Shown here piece after piece: positions 1 through 8,906 of a stretch of 64,000 nucleotides of DNA. The notes beneath the pieces were generated by a model. That model did not search any database. It saw only the letters and a list, made by a program, of their open reading frames with translations, and was not told the DNA's origin. Origin of the DNA: Cellulomonas sp. P24 (GTDB taxonomy: Bacteria > Actinomycetota > Actinomycetes > Actinomycetales > Cellulomonadaceae); NCBI RefSeq assembly GCF_024704385.1, contig NZ_JAJDFX010000002.1, positions 1,302,001-1,366,000 of the forward strand, read 5' to 3'. Numbering within the stretch: the first letter of the stretch is position 1; every line of letters begins with the position of its first letter. The position numbers were made by a program, and so were the translations under genes.

Positions 1-501
1 GGACGCATCGTGGTCTCCACCGCCATGCTGCACGCCCTTTCGGCCGACGAGCGACGGGTCCTGCTCGCCCACGAAGCCGCTCACCTGGCCCACGGCCACC
101 ACCTCTACATCCAGGTCGCCGAGCTCGCGGCAGCCGCGAACCCCCTGCTGCGACCCGTCGCCCGCGCGATCGCCGCCGCGGTCGAACGCGACGCGGACGA
201 GATTGCCGCTACCGAGGTCGCCGACCGCCGACTGGCAGCACGCGCCCTGGCGCGCGCTGGCATGGCGCGCGCATCGGTCCCCACCCACCCCCGCACCCTG
301 GCCGGAGCACTTGGCGCCACCGACGCGGACGTCGTCACCCGCGCCCGAGCCCTGCTCGCACCACCTCCCCCACACCGGCGCATCCTCGCGGCGCTCGTGA
401 CCGCCATGATCCTGGCCACCAGCGCAGTCTCCCTGGCCACCGCCAAGCAGACCGAACGACGATTCGAAACCGCCCAGGCCAGCTACACCCGGCACACCTG
501 A
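1..501 (+). CDS. M56-family (BlaR1/MecR1-type) metallopeptidase, 3' part
   Basis: The reading frame is open from the first base, so the gene begins outside the window. The visible part contains a zinc-protease HEXXH motif (HEAAH, in LLAHEAAHLAHGHH) about 20 codons after an in-frame GTG at 10. A conserved-looking acidic stretch (ERDADEIAATEVA) follows, as in M56 peptidases, and one hydrophobic segment lies near the C-terminus (LVTAMILATSAVSLATA). M56 proteins are membrane peptidases often paired with a BlaI/CopY-type repressor; such a partner would lie upstream and is not visible. In actinobacterial metal islands these pairs can accompany copper genes, which fits this context but is inference. 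Confidence 0.8.
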   Translation, partial: GRIVVSTAMLHALSADERRVLLAHEAAHLAHGHHLYIQVAELAAAANPLLRPVARAIAAAVERDADEIAATEVADRRLAARALARAGMARASVPTHPRTLAGALGATDADVVTRARALLAPPPPHRRILAALVTAMILATSAVSLATAKQTERRFETAQASYTRHT

Positions 502-689
502 CACCCACCGCACACCCCCGCAGGCGAGAACCGTGATGCCTCGTTGACGCACGACACATCACGGGCGCGGTCTGCCGGGCATCGCGAGGGGGCGGCGGGA
601 CTCATACGGCGCGCGCGAGCCTGCGCAGTGAAGTCGACAGGTCCCTACGCGCCTCGAGCGGTCCAAACCGTTGCCAACAGCCTCGAGAC

Positions 690-707
690 CATGAAGATTC
701 CCTGAAG
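690..707 (-). promoter_or_regulatory. CopR-type direct repeat upstream of copZ
   Basis: Two 7-mers 11 bp apart: CATGAAG-ATTC-CCTGAAG, followed by TTC. It lies 133 bp before the copZ start. On the plus strand it reads GAAG-ward, the opposite orientation to its gene, unlike the other sites with an assignable target. The surrounding gap 502-839 holds no convincing gene. Confidence 0.6.
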
Positions 708-839
708 TTCTCCGCCGCTCGTCGCTCTTCGCTCGATCGGTGCCGCGCCGGGGCCTAACGTCGTGCGAGTCGCGGCGCCGAGGGGACACGAGGTCGCCGA
801 GGTGTCAGGATCCACGATCGTCGACCTGGGAGACTCGCC

Positions 840-1055
840 TTGAACACCACCACCTATGACGTCGCCGGGATGACCTGTGGCCACTGCATCCACGCGGTGA
901 CCGGCGAGCTCACCGCACTGGGGGGTGTGCGCGACGTGAGGGTTGACGTCCCCGCGGGCAAGGTAACCGTGCGATCCGATCGTCCACTGGACCTGGGCGT
1001 GCTGCGGACAGCGATCGACGCGGCGGGCTATGAGCTGACGGGCGTGAGCGCATGA
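840..1055 (+). CDS. copZ: CopZ-like heavy-metal-associated (HMA) chaperone
   Basis: A 71-residue protein that is a single HMA ferredoxin-like fold. The metal-binding motif GMTCGHC is near residues 10-16 and the C-terminal GYELTG is typical of the family. It should bind Cu(I) through the two cysteines in the cytoplasm and pass it to the ATPase encoded just downstream. The start is TTG at 840, preceded by GGGAGA; the first residues MNTTTYDVAGMTC align naturally with the family. The stop overlaps the ATG of a 32-codon membrane ORF, and copA follows at 1164, so the three probably form one transcript. Confidence 0.92.
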   Translation: MNTTTYDVAGMTCGHCIHAVTGELTALGGVRDVRVDVPAGKVTVRSDRPLDLGVLRTAIDAAGYELTGVSA

Positions 1056-1150
1056 CACGCGGCGCAGTTGGCCGCCTCACCGCGTACGTCGCCGCTCTGG
1101 CCGTCCTGTTCGCCGCCGTCTACGCGCTCGCACGTGCGCTCCACGCCTGA
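1052..1150 (+). CDS. 32-residue single-span membrane peptide between copZ and copA
   Basis: The ATG overlaps the copZ stop (ATGA). The ORF encodes a 32-residue peptide: a short basic N-terminus (MTRGAVGR), one hydrophobic helix rich in Ala/Val/Leu/Tyr, and a C-terminal ARALHA. It ends 13 bases before the copA start. I do not recognise a family. Translational coupling on both sides and its membrane character suggest a small subunit or regulator of the copper ATPase, but it could be a chance ORF. Confidence 0.5.
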   Translation: MTRGAVGRLTAYVAALAVLFAAVYALARALHA

Positions 1151-1163
1151 AGGACCACCCCCG

Positions 1164-3518
1164 ATGACCAGTACCGACGCGACCGATGGCACTCCCTTCT
1201 CCGTGATCGAGCTCGTCATCGGCGGGATGACCTGCGCGTCGTGCGCGGCGCGCATCGAGAAGTCGCTCAACAGGATCGACGGCGTCAGCGCGAGCGTGAA
1301 CTACGCACTGGAGTCGGCGACGGTGCGCTACTCCGAACCGGTGAGCGTCGAGAAGCTCATCACCACGATCCAGGACGCTGGCTACACCGCCACGCGTCCG
1401 GCACTCTCCGGTGAGGCTGCCGAACCGGTCTCGGCAGCCTCACCGGGCGCGGAGGACGCCACCGACGCCCTGCGACGGCGTCTGGTGATCTCGGCTGTCC
1501 TGACCGCTCCGGTGCTGCTGCTGGCGATGGTGCCGATCGCCCAGTTCGACAACTGGCAGTGGCTGTCCTTGACCTTGGCCGCACCCGTGGTCGTGTGGGG
1601 TGCACTGCCGTTCCATCTGACGACGTGGAAGAACCTTCGCCATGCCACCGCGACCATGGACACCCTGATCTCGATGGGTGTGCTCGCAGCGTTCGGGTGG
1701 TCACTGTGGGCGCTGTTCCTCGGTGACGCCGGCGGGCCGAGCATGCGGATGGGCTTCACGTTCTTCCCCGAGCCCGGTGCAGGACGTGGTCAGATCTACC
1801 TGGAGATCGCCTCTGCGCTGACGGTGTTCATTCTGCTGGGTCGGTACTTCGAGGCCCACGCCAAGCGTCGCTCGGGGGCGGCACTGCACGCCCTTCTCGA
1901 GCTGGGCGCCAAGGACGTCGGGGTCCTGCGCCCGGGCCCGACCGGGGAGGTGGAGTCCCGGATACCGATCGACCAGCTCGGCGTCGGGATGAGGTTCGTG
2001 GTTCGCCCCGGGGAGAAGATCGCCACCGACGGCGTTGTCGTGGAGGGCACGTCGGCGATCGACTCAGCGCTGCTGACCGGAGAGTCCATTCCGGTCGAGG
2101 TCGGACCCGGTGACCTGGTCACCGGCGCCACCATCAATGCCGGCGGTCGCCTCGTGGTCAGGGCCACCCGCATCGGGGCCGACACCAAGCTCGCCCAGAT
2201 CGCCAGGCTGGTGGTCGAGGCCCAATCCGGCAAGGCCGCCGTCCAGCGCCTCGCGGACCGGGTCTCAGGAATCTTCGTGCCCGTCGTCATCGCCCTGTCC
2301 GTCGCGACGCTCGCATTCTGGCTCGGCCACTCCGGCGACAGCGTCGCAGCGTTCACAGCCGCGGTTGCCGTGCTGATCGTCGCGTGCCCGTGCGCACTGG
2401 GACTCGCCACGCCCACGGCGCTGCTGGTCGGGACCGGACGGGGCGCACAGCTCGGTGTCCTGATCAAGGGTCCAGAAGTGCTGGAGTCCACGCGCAAGGT
2501 CGACACGATCGTGCTCGACAAGACGGGCACGGTGACCACCGGGCGCATGTCCCTCGTCGGCGTGGTCGCCGCCGCTGGCGTCGATCCGACGCAGGCACTC
2601 GGTCTTGCCGCCACGCTCGAGAACGCCTCCGAGCACCCGATTGCCGCAGCGATCGCCGCTGGGGCCAGGGACCGGGGGATCCACCTTGCGGCGGTCGATG
2701 GCTTCCAGAACGTGCCTGGCCGGGGCGTGCGCGGCACGGTGGGAAATCTCGACGTCTGCGCGGGACGCGCCGGCTGGCTCGACGACCAGGGCATGGTTCT
2801 TCCCGCCGAGCTCACTGCCGCGCTGAACGACGCAGAAGCTGCAGGCAGGACCGCGGTCGCTGTCGGCTGGGACGGCGCCGCTCGGGCGCTTCTCGTCGTG
2901 GCCGACACGATCAAGGCGACGTCCGTAGAGGCCATCACTCAGCTGCGCAGCCTCGGGCTGACCCCGATCCTGCTCACCGGAGACAACTCCCGGGCTGCCG
3001 CGGCCGTCGCCGCCCAGGTCGGCATCACCGACGTCATCGCCGAGGTCCTTCCCGAGGAGAAGGTCGCGACCATCACCCGTCTCCAGCGTGAAGGTCACGT
3101 CGTGGCCATGGTCGGTGACGGTGTGAACGACGCTGCAGCCCTCGCACAGGCCGACCTCGGACTCTCCATGGGCACCGGGACCGACGCCGCGATCGAGGCC
3201 TCGGACCTGACGCTCGTGCGCGGCGACCTTCGGGCAGCGGCTGACGCCATCCGCCTGGCGCGGCGCACTCTGGCCACCATCAAAGGGAACCTCTTCTGGG
3301 CGTTCGCCTACAACGTCGCAGCCCTCCCGTTGGCCGCCTCGGGCCGCCTCAACCCCTTGCTTGCGGGTGCCGCCATGGCGTTCTCGAGCATCTTCGTCGT
3401 GTCCAACTCGTTGCGGCTACGCCGCTTCACAGCGTGGTCCCAGCCCGCCATCGCAGCCCTCGAGGGATCGTCGCCCGCAGCGGTAGGACGTGACGTCCTG
3501 CTTCCTGCCCGCAGCTGA
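1164..3518 (+). CDS. copA: Cu(+)-exporting P1B-type ATPase
   Basis: A 784-residue P1B-1 ATPase that pumps Cu(I) out across the membrane using ATP. In order it shows an N-terminal HMA domain with GMTCASC near residue 20, paired membrane helices, the actuator motif TGES, the transmembrane metal site [10 protein letters not shown], the phosphorylation motif DKTGT, the SEHP nucleotide-domain motif and the hinge GDGVNDAAAL. The last helices carry YN and the M-x-x-SS signature (MAFSS) of Cu(I) pumps. ATG 1164 is preferred over upstream in-frame codons because an AGGA lies about ten bases before it and the HMA domain starts soon after. It is the main target of copper delivered by the adjacent copZ. 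Confidence 0.96.
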   Translation: MTSTDATDGTPFSVIELVIGGMTCASCAARIEKSLNRIDGVSASVNYALESATVRYSEPVSVEKLITTIQDAGYTATRPALSGEAAEPVSAASPGAEDATDALRRRLVISAVLTAPVLLLAMVPIAQFDNWQWLSLTLAAPVVVWGALPFHLTTWKNLRHATATMDTLISMGVLAAFGWSLWALFLGDAGGPSMRMGFTFFPEPGAGRGQIYLEIASALTVFILLGRYFEAHAKRRSGAALHALLELGAKDVGVLRPGPTGEVESRIPIDQLGVGMRFVVRPGEKIATDGVVVEGTSAIDSALLTGESIPVEVGPGDLVTGATINAGGRLVVRATRIGADTKLAQIARLVVEAQSGKAAVQRLADRVSGIFVPVVIALSVATLAFWLGHSGDSVAAFTAAVAVLIVACPCALGLATPTALLVGTGRGAQLGVLIKGPEVLESTRKVDTIVLDKTGTVTTGRMSLVGVVAAAGVDPTQALGLAATLENASEHPIAAAIAAGARDRGIHLAAVDGFQNVPGRGVRGTVGNLDVCAGRAGWLDDQGMVLPAELTAALNDAEAAGRTAVAVGWDGAARALLVVADTIKATSVEAITQLRSLGLTPILLTGDNSRAAAAVAAQVGITDVIAEVLPEEKVATITRLQREGHVVAMVGDGVNDAAALAQADLGLSMGTGTDAAIEASDLTLVRGDLRAAADAIRLARRTLATIKGNLFWAFAYNVAALPLAASGRLNPLLAGAAMAFSSIFVVSNSLRLRRFTAWSQPAIAALEGSSPAAVGRDVLLPARS

Positions 3519-3553
3519 GGGCCCACCCCGCACTCGTACCGGAGAGGCACAAC

Positions 3554-4296
3554 GTGACCGTCAGCACCACAGGGGCCCGCCATCGTGCGGCGCGCCGTCC
3601 CATCACCCCCTGACCGACTTCGCGAACGCGGCCACGGGAAACATGGCGACGGTCGGACGTCGAACCGCCGTGGTCGCCGCCTCGTCGGGACTCGTGGTCT
3701 CGATGTTCGCATCGCCCGCCGCCGCAGCCCCGTCGGGCGAGGCCGCATCGGCCTCGGTCCCGTCGGTCGACACCGCCGCACTGACCGGCGCCGCGCGAGC
3801 GGTCCTGGAGACGTCCCCGGTCGTCTCGGTCGCCGACTCGACCCAGTGGTCGTTCGACGTCCCCGAGGTCACGGCCGTCGCGCCCCCCGTCAAGCAGCGC
3901 ACGGTGCGGACCGTCTCGCGGTCGAGCGTGCGCACCGTCAACGCCCCGATCCCGCAGTCGGCGTCGGGCAACGCGGTGCTCGAGATCGCGGCCCGCTACG
4001 TCGGCGTCCCCTACCGCTGGGGTGGCACCACGCCGGCCGGCTTCGACTGCTCCGGCTTCACCCAGTACGTCTACGCGCAGCTCGGGATCCACCTCCCGCG
4101 CACATCCGAATCGCAAAAGTATGCCGGCATCGTCGTCGCGCGCGCCGACGCACGACCGGGCGACCTGATCTGGACGCCGGACCACGTGGCGATCTACGCC
4201 GGCGGGAACCTGCAGATCGACGAACCTCGAACCGGCGGCAGTGCCCAGTTCCGGAGCATCTGGCAGAGCAACCCGGTCTTCATCCGGGTGATCTGA
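3554..4296 (+). CDS. NlpC/P60 (C40) cell-wall endopeptidase, frameshifted near its start
   Basis: The catalytic half is intact: FDCSGFTQYVY with the nucleophilic Cys and PDHVAIYAGG with the His, typical of secreted D-gamma-glutamyl endopeptidases. The N-terminus is split. GTG 3554, with a strong GGAGAGG upstream, reads MTVSTTGARHRAARRPITP and then hits TGA at 3611. The next frame continues at once as LTDFANAATG, then a signal-like hydrophobic stretch (VVAASSGLVVSMFASPAAAA). The break is in a C5 run at 3606-3610 where one C appears to be missing. If the shift is real, translation could restart at ATG 3643, keeping the signal peptide. No obvious link to copper. Confidence 0.8.
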
Positions 4297-4403
4297 TCTT
4301 CTACGACTCTCCTGAAGTCACGCGAGACGGCTGCAGTGGTGTCGGTCGGGGTGGTTCACGGTGGCCCAGCAGGCGCCGCCTCGCCGGTGGCTCAGCCCTC
4401 GAC

Positions 4404-4592
4404 GGTGGCCCGCACCTGGTGATGTTCCTGCACGACGAGGTGATGGTGCATGCCCCGGCGGAGGTCGCCGACGAGGTCGCGTCAGCCATACGCGAATCGG
4501 CGATCGAAGCGGGACGGCTGCTGTTCGGCGACATGGGTGTCGAGCTCGCGTTGGACGTGTCGATCGTGGACAGCTACGCCGACGCGGCGTGA
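4404..4592 (+). pseudogene. 3' remnant of a PolA-family exonuclease/DNA polymerase
   Basis: Only the last 60 or so codons are present, reading from HLVMFLHDEVMVHAP through to LDVSIVDSYADAA and a stop. This matches the palm/C-terminal end of actinobacterial bifunctional 3'-5' exonuclease/DNA polymerase proteins (family A, motif C HDE). Upstream in the same frame the sequence is the out-of-frame C40 gene, so the rest of the gene is gone. It marks a recombination junction just after the C40 gene. Confidence 0.65.
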
Positions 4593-4718
4593 GGGCGACC
4601 CGGCCCGGCGACAGCCGCGGGGCCCTGACGTCGCTCCCCGTCGCGCCGTCGCAGCGAAGCCGGCGCCGCGTTCGGCTGCCGTCCGTTCGGTTGAGGCGGC
4701 CCGGTCGGTGGCCCTGGC

Positions 4719-6974
4719 TCAGTCGGGCGAACTCGCTCGGACCCGGTCGAGCAGCAGTGTGGCGACGTCCACGACCTGCGGGAGGCGGGCGGGTGACTCC
4801 CCGGCGGGCGAGGCGTCGCCGGCGTGCGCGGCGACACCGTCCGAGAGCATGACCGAGCAGAACGGGCACGCGGTCGCGATCACGTCGGCGCCGGTCGCGA
4901 TCGCCTCCCCGGCGCGGTCCGTGCTGATGCGCGTGCCGATGGACTCCTCCATCCAGACGCGCGCGCCGCCCGCGCCGCAGCAGAACGAGCGGTCGCGGTT
5001 TCGCGGCATCTCCGCGAGCGCGACGCCGGGCAGTGCGCCGAGCAGCTCCCGCGGCGGCGTGTAGATCTCGTTGTGGCGGCCCAGGTAGCACGGGTCGTGG
5101 TACGTCACCGAGGACACCGATGCCTCCGGGCCGGGATCCGCCACCGGCACGAGCCGTCCTGCCGTGACCAGCTCGTCGAGAAGCTCGGTGTGGTGGACGA
5201 CGTCGTACCGGCCACCGAGCTGCGGGTACTCCCGCGCGATCGTGTTGAAGCAGTGCGCGCACGTGACGACGATCTTGCGGGCGCCGACCTCGTTGAGCGT
5301 CTCGACGTTGGCCGAGGCGAGCATCTGGAACAGCAGCTCGTTGCCGGCCCGCCGCGCCGGGTCGCCGGTGCACGACTCCCCGTCGCCGAGCACCGCGAAC
5401 GAGACCCCGGCGGTGTGCAGCAGCTCGGCGACGGCCCGGGTCGTCTTCTTCGCGCGATCCTCGTAGGCACCTGCGCAGCCGACCCAGAACAGGTAGTCGA
5501 CCTCGGCCGCCGAGTCCACGTCGGCCCCGACGACGGGTACGTCGAACTCCAGGCCCTTGGCCCAGTCAAGCCGGGCGCGCGATGCCATGCCCCACGGGTT
5601 GCCCTGACGCTCGAGCTTGGTGAACATGCCGCCGAGCTCCTTCGGGAACGCCGACTCCATCAGCACCTGGTAGCGGCGCAGGTCCATGATCGTGTCCACG
5701 TGCTCGATGTCGACAGGGCACTGCTGGACGCAGGCGCCGCACGTCGTGCAGGCCCACAGCGCGTCGGCGTCGATCACGCCGCTCGCGAGGAGGTCGACGC
5801 CCGCGTAGGGGTTCGGCTCCGCCGCGGCCGGACGGGTTCCATCCGCGCCGACCGTCGTGGCGGCGCCGGCGGCAGCCGTGCGCGCGGCCTGCAGGTACGG
5901 TGCGGTGGCCGCGGCGTGGTCGCGCAGCGCCAGCGTCAGGAGCTTCGGGGAGAGCGGCTTGCCGGTCGCCCACGCCGGGCACTGGTCCTGGCAGCGGCCG
6001 CACTCGGTGCAGGTCGAGAAGTCCAGCAGGCCCTTCCAGGTGAACTCCTCGATCGCCCCGACCCCGAGGCGGGCGTCGTCCGGCAGGTCCTCGAGCGTCG
6101 CGACGTCGACGTCCGAGCCACCGACCCGGAGCGGCTGCAGGGGGCCGAGCGCCGGGCGGCCGCTGAGCTCGCGCCGTGCGTAGACGTTGACGACCGCGAG
6201 GAACCGGTGCCAGGCGACGCCCATCGTCGGCTGGCGCCCGACCACGACGAACCAGCTCATCGACACCAGGATCTTGACGGTGGCGGTCACGACCGTCGCC
6301 GCGTCCAGGACCGACGCGGACGCACCCGCCCATGCCGATCCGTACCAGGAGGTCAGCGGGAAGTGCCACGCCGACGCGAGGTGGACGGTCGCGACCGACT
6401 GGGCCGCGAGCGCGTACTCCAGCCCGCGCAGCACGAGCACCGCGAGGACGACGACCAGCACCGTCACCTCGACGAAGTACGCGGCCGCGGCGTCGGACCC
6501 GAAGAACCGCGACGTGCGCCCCGGCGACCGGCGCGACGTGCGCACCCGGATCGCGATGAGCGCCAGGATGCCGAGCAGCCCCGCCCACGCGAACGCCTCG
6601 ATCACCCACTCGACGGGCGGAAGGTGCCCGATCACCGGCAGCGAGTACGTCGGGTCGACGACCTGCCCGTACCCGCTCACGAGCGTGAGGAACAGCACCG
6701 GGAAGGACACCATCACGACCCAGTGCGACGCCCGCACCACGGGCCTGTGCTGGAACCGCCCGTGCCCCACCATCTCCCGGACAACGAGCCATGCCCGGCG
6801 CGCGACCGGCCGCGTGCGATCAGGCGCGGGTCGACCGATCCGCACGGTCCGGACGATCGCCGCCGCACCGCGCGCGAACACCGCGACCCCGACGAGGGTC
6901 GCGACCACGACGACGGCCAGGCAGACCAGCTGGAGGGTGTCCACCGGAGCACGGTAGTCCGCCGCCGACGCCAC
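4719..6974 (-). CDS. Membrane-bound (Fe-S) oxidoreductase, heterodisulfide-reductase-like
   Basis: A 751-residue protein. The N-terminal third has about five membrane helices resembling a NarI-type module. Two [4Fe-4S] ferredoxin motifs follow (CTECGRCQDQCP and CTTCGACVQQCP). Two CCG-type domains complete it, the last reading FCCGAGGARVWMEE, as in HdrB/GlpC and the mycobacterial Rv0338c family. It probably carries electrons between the quinone pool and an unknown soluble partner; the substrate cannot be told from sequence. It is monocistronic, and the neighbouring multicopper oxidase is separated by 74 bases. It looks like a chromosomal core gene rather than a metal-resistance gene. Confidence 0.88.
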   Translation of the reverse strand: MASAADYRAPVDTLQLVCLAVVVVATLVGVAVFARGAAAIVRTVRIGRPAPDRTRPVARRAWLVVREMVGHGRFQHRPVVRASHWVVMVSFPVLFLTLVSGYGQVVDPTYSLPVIGHLPPVEWVIEAFAWAGLLGILALIAIRVRTSRRSPGRTSRFFGSDAAAAYFVEVTVLVVVLAVLVLRGLEYALAAQSVATVHLASAWHFPLTSWYGSAWAGASASVLDAATVVTATVKILVSMSWFVVVGRQPTMGVAWHRFLAVVNVYARRELSGRPALGPLQPLRVGGSDVDVATLEDLPDDARLGVGAIEEFTWKGLLDFSTCTECGRCQDQCPAWATGKPLSPKLLTLALRDHAAATAPYLQAARTAAAGAATTVGADGTRPAAAEPNPYAGVDLLASGVIDADALWACTTCGACVQQCPVDIEHVDTIMDLRRYQVLMESAFPKELGGMFTKLERQGNPWGMASRARLDWAKGLEFDVPVVGADVDSAAEVDYLFWVGCAGAYEDRAKKTTRAVAELLHTAGVSFAVLGDGESCTGDPARRAGNELLFQMLASANVETLNEVGARKIVVTCAHCFNTIAREYPQLGGRYDVVHHTELLDELVTAGRLVPVADPGPEASVSSVTYHDPCYLGRHNEIYTPPRELLGALPGVALAEMPRNRDRSFCCGAGGARVWMEESIGTRISTDRAGEAIATGADVIATACPFCSVMLSDGVAAHAGDASPAGESPARLPQVVDVATLLLDRVRASSPD

Positions 6975-7048
6975 TGACCACGAACGGGCTGGGCCAACCA
7001 GACTGCGTCAGCTCGCTGGCGCGCCATGGCTTCGACCTGTCGTAGCGC

Positions 7049-8617
7049 TCAGGCGAGGTAGGACAGCACGCTCATCATGCCGAGCTCGGCGTGGTAGGTG
7101 TTGTGGCAGTGGACGGCCCACTGGCCCGGGTTGTCCGCCTGGAGGTCCACGGCGACGGTTTGCATCGGGAGCACGTTGACCGTGTCCTTGCGTATCCCGG
7201 GTCCAGTCGCGCCGATGAGGGCGAAGGTGTGGCCGTGGATGTGCATGGGGTGGAACATCATCGACTCGTTGCGCATGAGGAGTCTGACCCGCTCGCCGGC
7301 GCGGATGTCCAGGGGGCGGTGGTTGCCGTATCCGGCGCCGTTGATGAACCACTTGCGGCCGCCATCGACCATCTGCAGGGCGAGCTCGAGGGTTCGGTCA
7401 GGCGTTCGTGGCGCCATCGCCGATGCGTCGGTGGGGGCGAGATCGGAGTAGGCAAGGAGGCGACCGCTCAGCTCGGTCGGGCGCGCGTCCGCGGGCGGGA
7501 CCGCCCCAGAGGCGGTTCGCAGGACCGCTGACCCGGCGGCTGTCGCTTTCCCCTCAGCGACCGCCACGACGGGGAAGGCGCCGTCTCCTGCGGTGACGAC
7601 GACGTCGTAGCGCTCACCCATCCCAACGATGAGCGTGTCGACTTGGATCGGGACCACCGAATACCCGTCCGCGTGGGTCACCGTCAGGCGGTGGCCCCCG
7701 ATGGCGAACCGGTAGGCGGTGTCGCTGCCGGCGTTGATGAGCCGCAGCCGGATCCGCCGGCCGGGAGCGGTGCTGATGACGAAGGGGTCCTGCGGTGGTC
7801 GCCCGTTGATCAGATGCGCGGGGTAGACGACGTCGCCGGTGTCCGTGCCGAGGGGATGGTCACCCGAGGGCATGGTCTGGGCCATGGACATCCCCCCGCC
7901 ATCTGTGCTGCCCATCGACATTCCTGCCATCGGGGCCCCACCGGTCATGCCATCACGCGTCATGCGCGCAAGGATCGCGTCCGGGGAGTCGCCCCAGCCG
8001 TCGGTCCAGTCGTCCAGCACGAGGACGACCTCCTCGTCGTAGGTGCCTGCCTCGGCGGGGTCTTCGACGATGAGAGCTCCCTGCAGACCCGTGTCGAGCT
8101 GGACGCCGACATGGGGGTGGAACCAGTAGGTGCCCGGGTGGGAAGCGATGAACGCGTACTCGAAGGATCCTGCGGGTGCGACCGCGGCTTGGGTCAGGCC
8201 AGGGACACCGTCCATGTCGTTGCGCAGGGCGATGCCGTGCCAGTGGACGCTCGTCGGCGCGGGCAGGTCGTTGACCAGGCGGACCCGCAGCTCGTCGCCG
8301 GCCTGCACACGGATCTCAGGTCCCGGCACGGTGTCGTTGTACGCCCACGTGTGCACGGTCCTTCCCGCGAGGTCGATGGTCGCGGGTGCGGCACGCAGCT
8401 CTCGGCGAACGACGTTTCCCGTCGTGCGCCGGGCTGCTTCGGCGGCAATGACCGCACCTGAGCGTGAGCCGATCAGGTCGGGTGGGGCGAAGATCCTGCT
8501 GCCGGCGAAGGCACCGGCACCCACCACGACGATGCCGGCTGCGCCGAGCTGTAGGAAGCGGCGACGACCGAGGGTCGCCGCCGGTCGGAGATCGGACGGG
8601 CGCGGGGACAAGGGCAT
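7049..8617 (-). CDS. Tat-exported multicopper oxidase (CueO/CopO type)
   Basis: A 522-residue protein with a twin-arginine signal (LGRRRFLQLGAAGIVVVGAGA) near residue 17. All four copper-binding blocks are present: HWHG, WFHPHVG, HPMHIHGH and HCHNTYHAELGMM, so the type 1 and trinuclear sites look complete. A methionine-rich insert (GMTGGAPMAGMSMG and on) near the middle resembles the Met-rich loop that recruits Cu(I) in CueO. It likely oxidises Cu(I) to the less toxic Cu(II) outside the membrane. A CopR-type repeat lies 118 bp upstream of the start and reads toward this gene. Confidence 0.94.
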   Translation of the reverse strand: MPLSPRPSDLRPAATLGRRRFLQLGAAGIVVVGAGAFAGSRIFAPPDLIGSRSGAVIAAEAARRTTGNVVRRELRAAPATIDLAGRTVHTWAYNDTVPGPEIRVQAGDELRVRLVNDLPAPTSVHWHGIALRNDMDGVPGLTQAAVAPAGSFEYAFIASHPGTYWFHPHVGVQLDTGLQGALIVEDPAEAGTYDEEVVLVLDDWTDGWGDSPDAILARMTRDGMTGGAPMAGMSMGSTDGGGMSMAQTMPSGDHPLGTDTGDVVYPAHLINGRPPQDPFVISTAPGRRIRLRLINAGSDTAYRFAIGGHRLTVTHADGYSVVPIQVDTLIVGMGERYDVVVTAGDGAFPVVAVAEGKATAAGSAVLRTASGAVPPADARPTELSGRLLAYSDLAPTDASAMAPRTPDRTLELALQMVDGGRKWFINGAGYGNHRPLDIRAGERVRLLMRNESMMFHPMHIHGHTFALIGATGPGIRKDTVNVLPMQTVAVDLQADNPGQWAVHCHNTYHAELGMMSVLSYLA

Positions 8618-8734
8618 GTATGGGCTCCAAGGGAAAGGTGAAGACTTGTGTCAGGCGAGCGCGCGCACATGGACCGGGCGCGGGGTCGGGCGAGACGAGC
8701 CTGACCCGCTAGGACGAAGGTCCTACGTGCAATT

Positions 8735-8752
8735 GATGAAGGTTCTCTGAAG
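8735..8752 (-). promoter_or_regulatory. CopR-type direct repeat for the multicopper oxidase
   Basis: GATGAAG-GTTC-TCTGAAG on the plus strand; read in the direction of the oxidase gene it is CTTCAGA-GAAC-CTTCATC. It sits 118 bp before the oxidase start in a divergent promoter region. Confidence 0.72.
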
Positions 8753-8805
8753 AGGCGCCCCGGACCGGAGCACCGCGGTCATTGGCGCGGGCGTGGGGCC
8801 TGGAT

Positions 8806-8823
8806 CTTCGTCGGATCTTCGTC
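8806..8823 (+). promoter_or_regulatory. CopR-type direct repeat for the coiled-coil/PspA operon
   Basis: CTTCGTC-GGAT-CTTCGTC, two identical 7-mers 11 bp apart, 84 bp before the start of the rightward gene at 8907. Together with 8735-8752 it gives the divergent region one repeat per gene, each in its own orientation. Confidence 0.75.
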
Positions 8824-8906
8824 GTTCCTCGCTGTGAACCTCGCACAGGTGGGCGAGCGTTGAGCGTGATGGCAGCGCACCTTCACGGACAGGGACGAAC
8901 ACACGC

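Noticed and set aside
3604-3613. Programmed -1 frameshifting in the C40 gene
   Set aside because: The site is a short C-run without a canonical slippery heptamer or visible downstream structure, and three other genes have similar C-run breaks.
4297-4330. A fifteenth CopR-type box near CTCCTGAAGTC
   Set aside because: Only one half-site (CCTGAAG) is present; no partner lies 11 bp away on either side.
3585-4592. A 335-codon frame spanning the C40 gene and the polA remnant as one gene
   Set aside because: The first part is the C40 gene read out of frame (low complexity). Only the last 60 or so codons look like a real protein, so it was annotated as a remnant.
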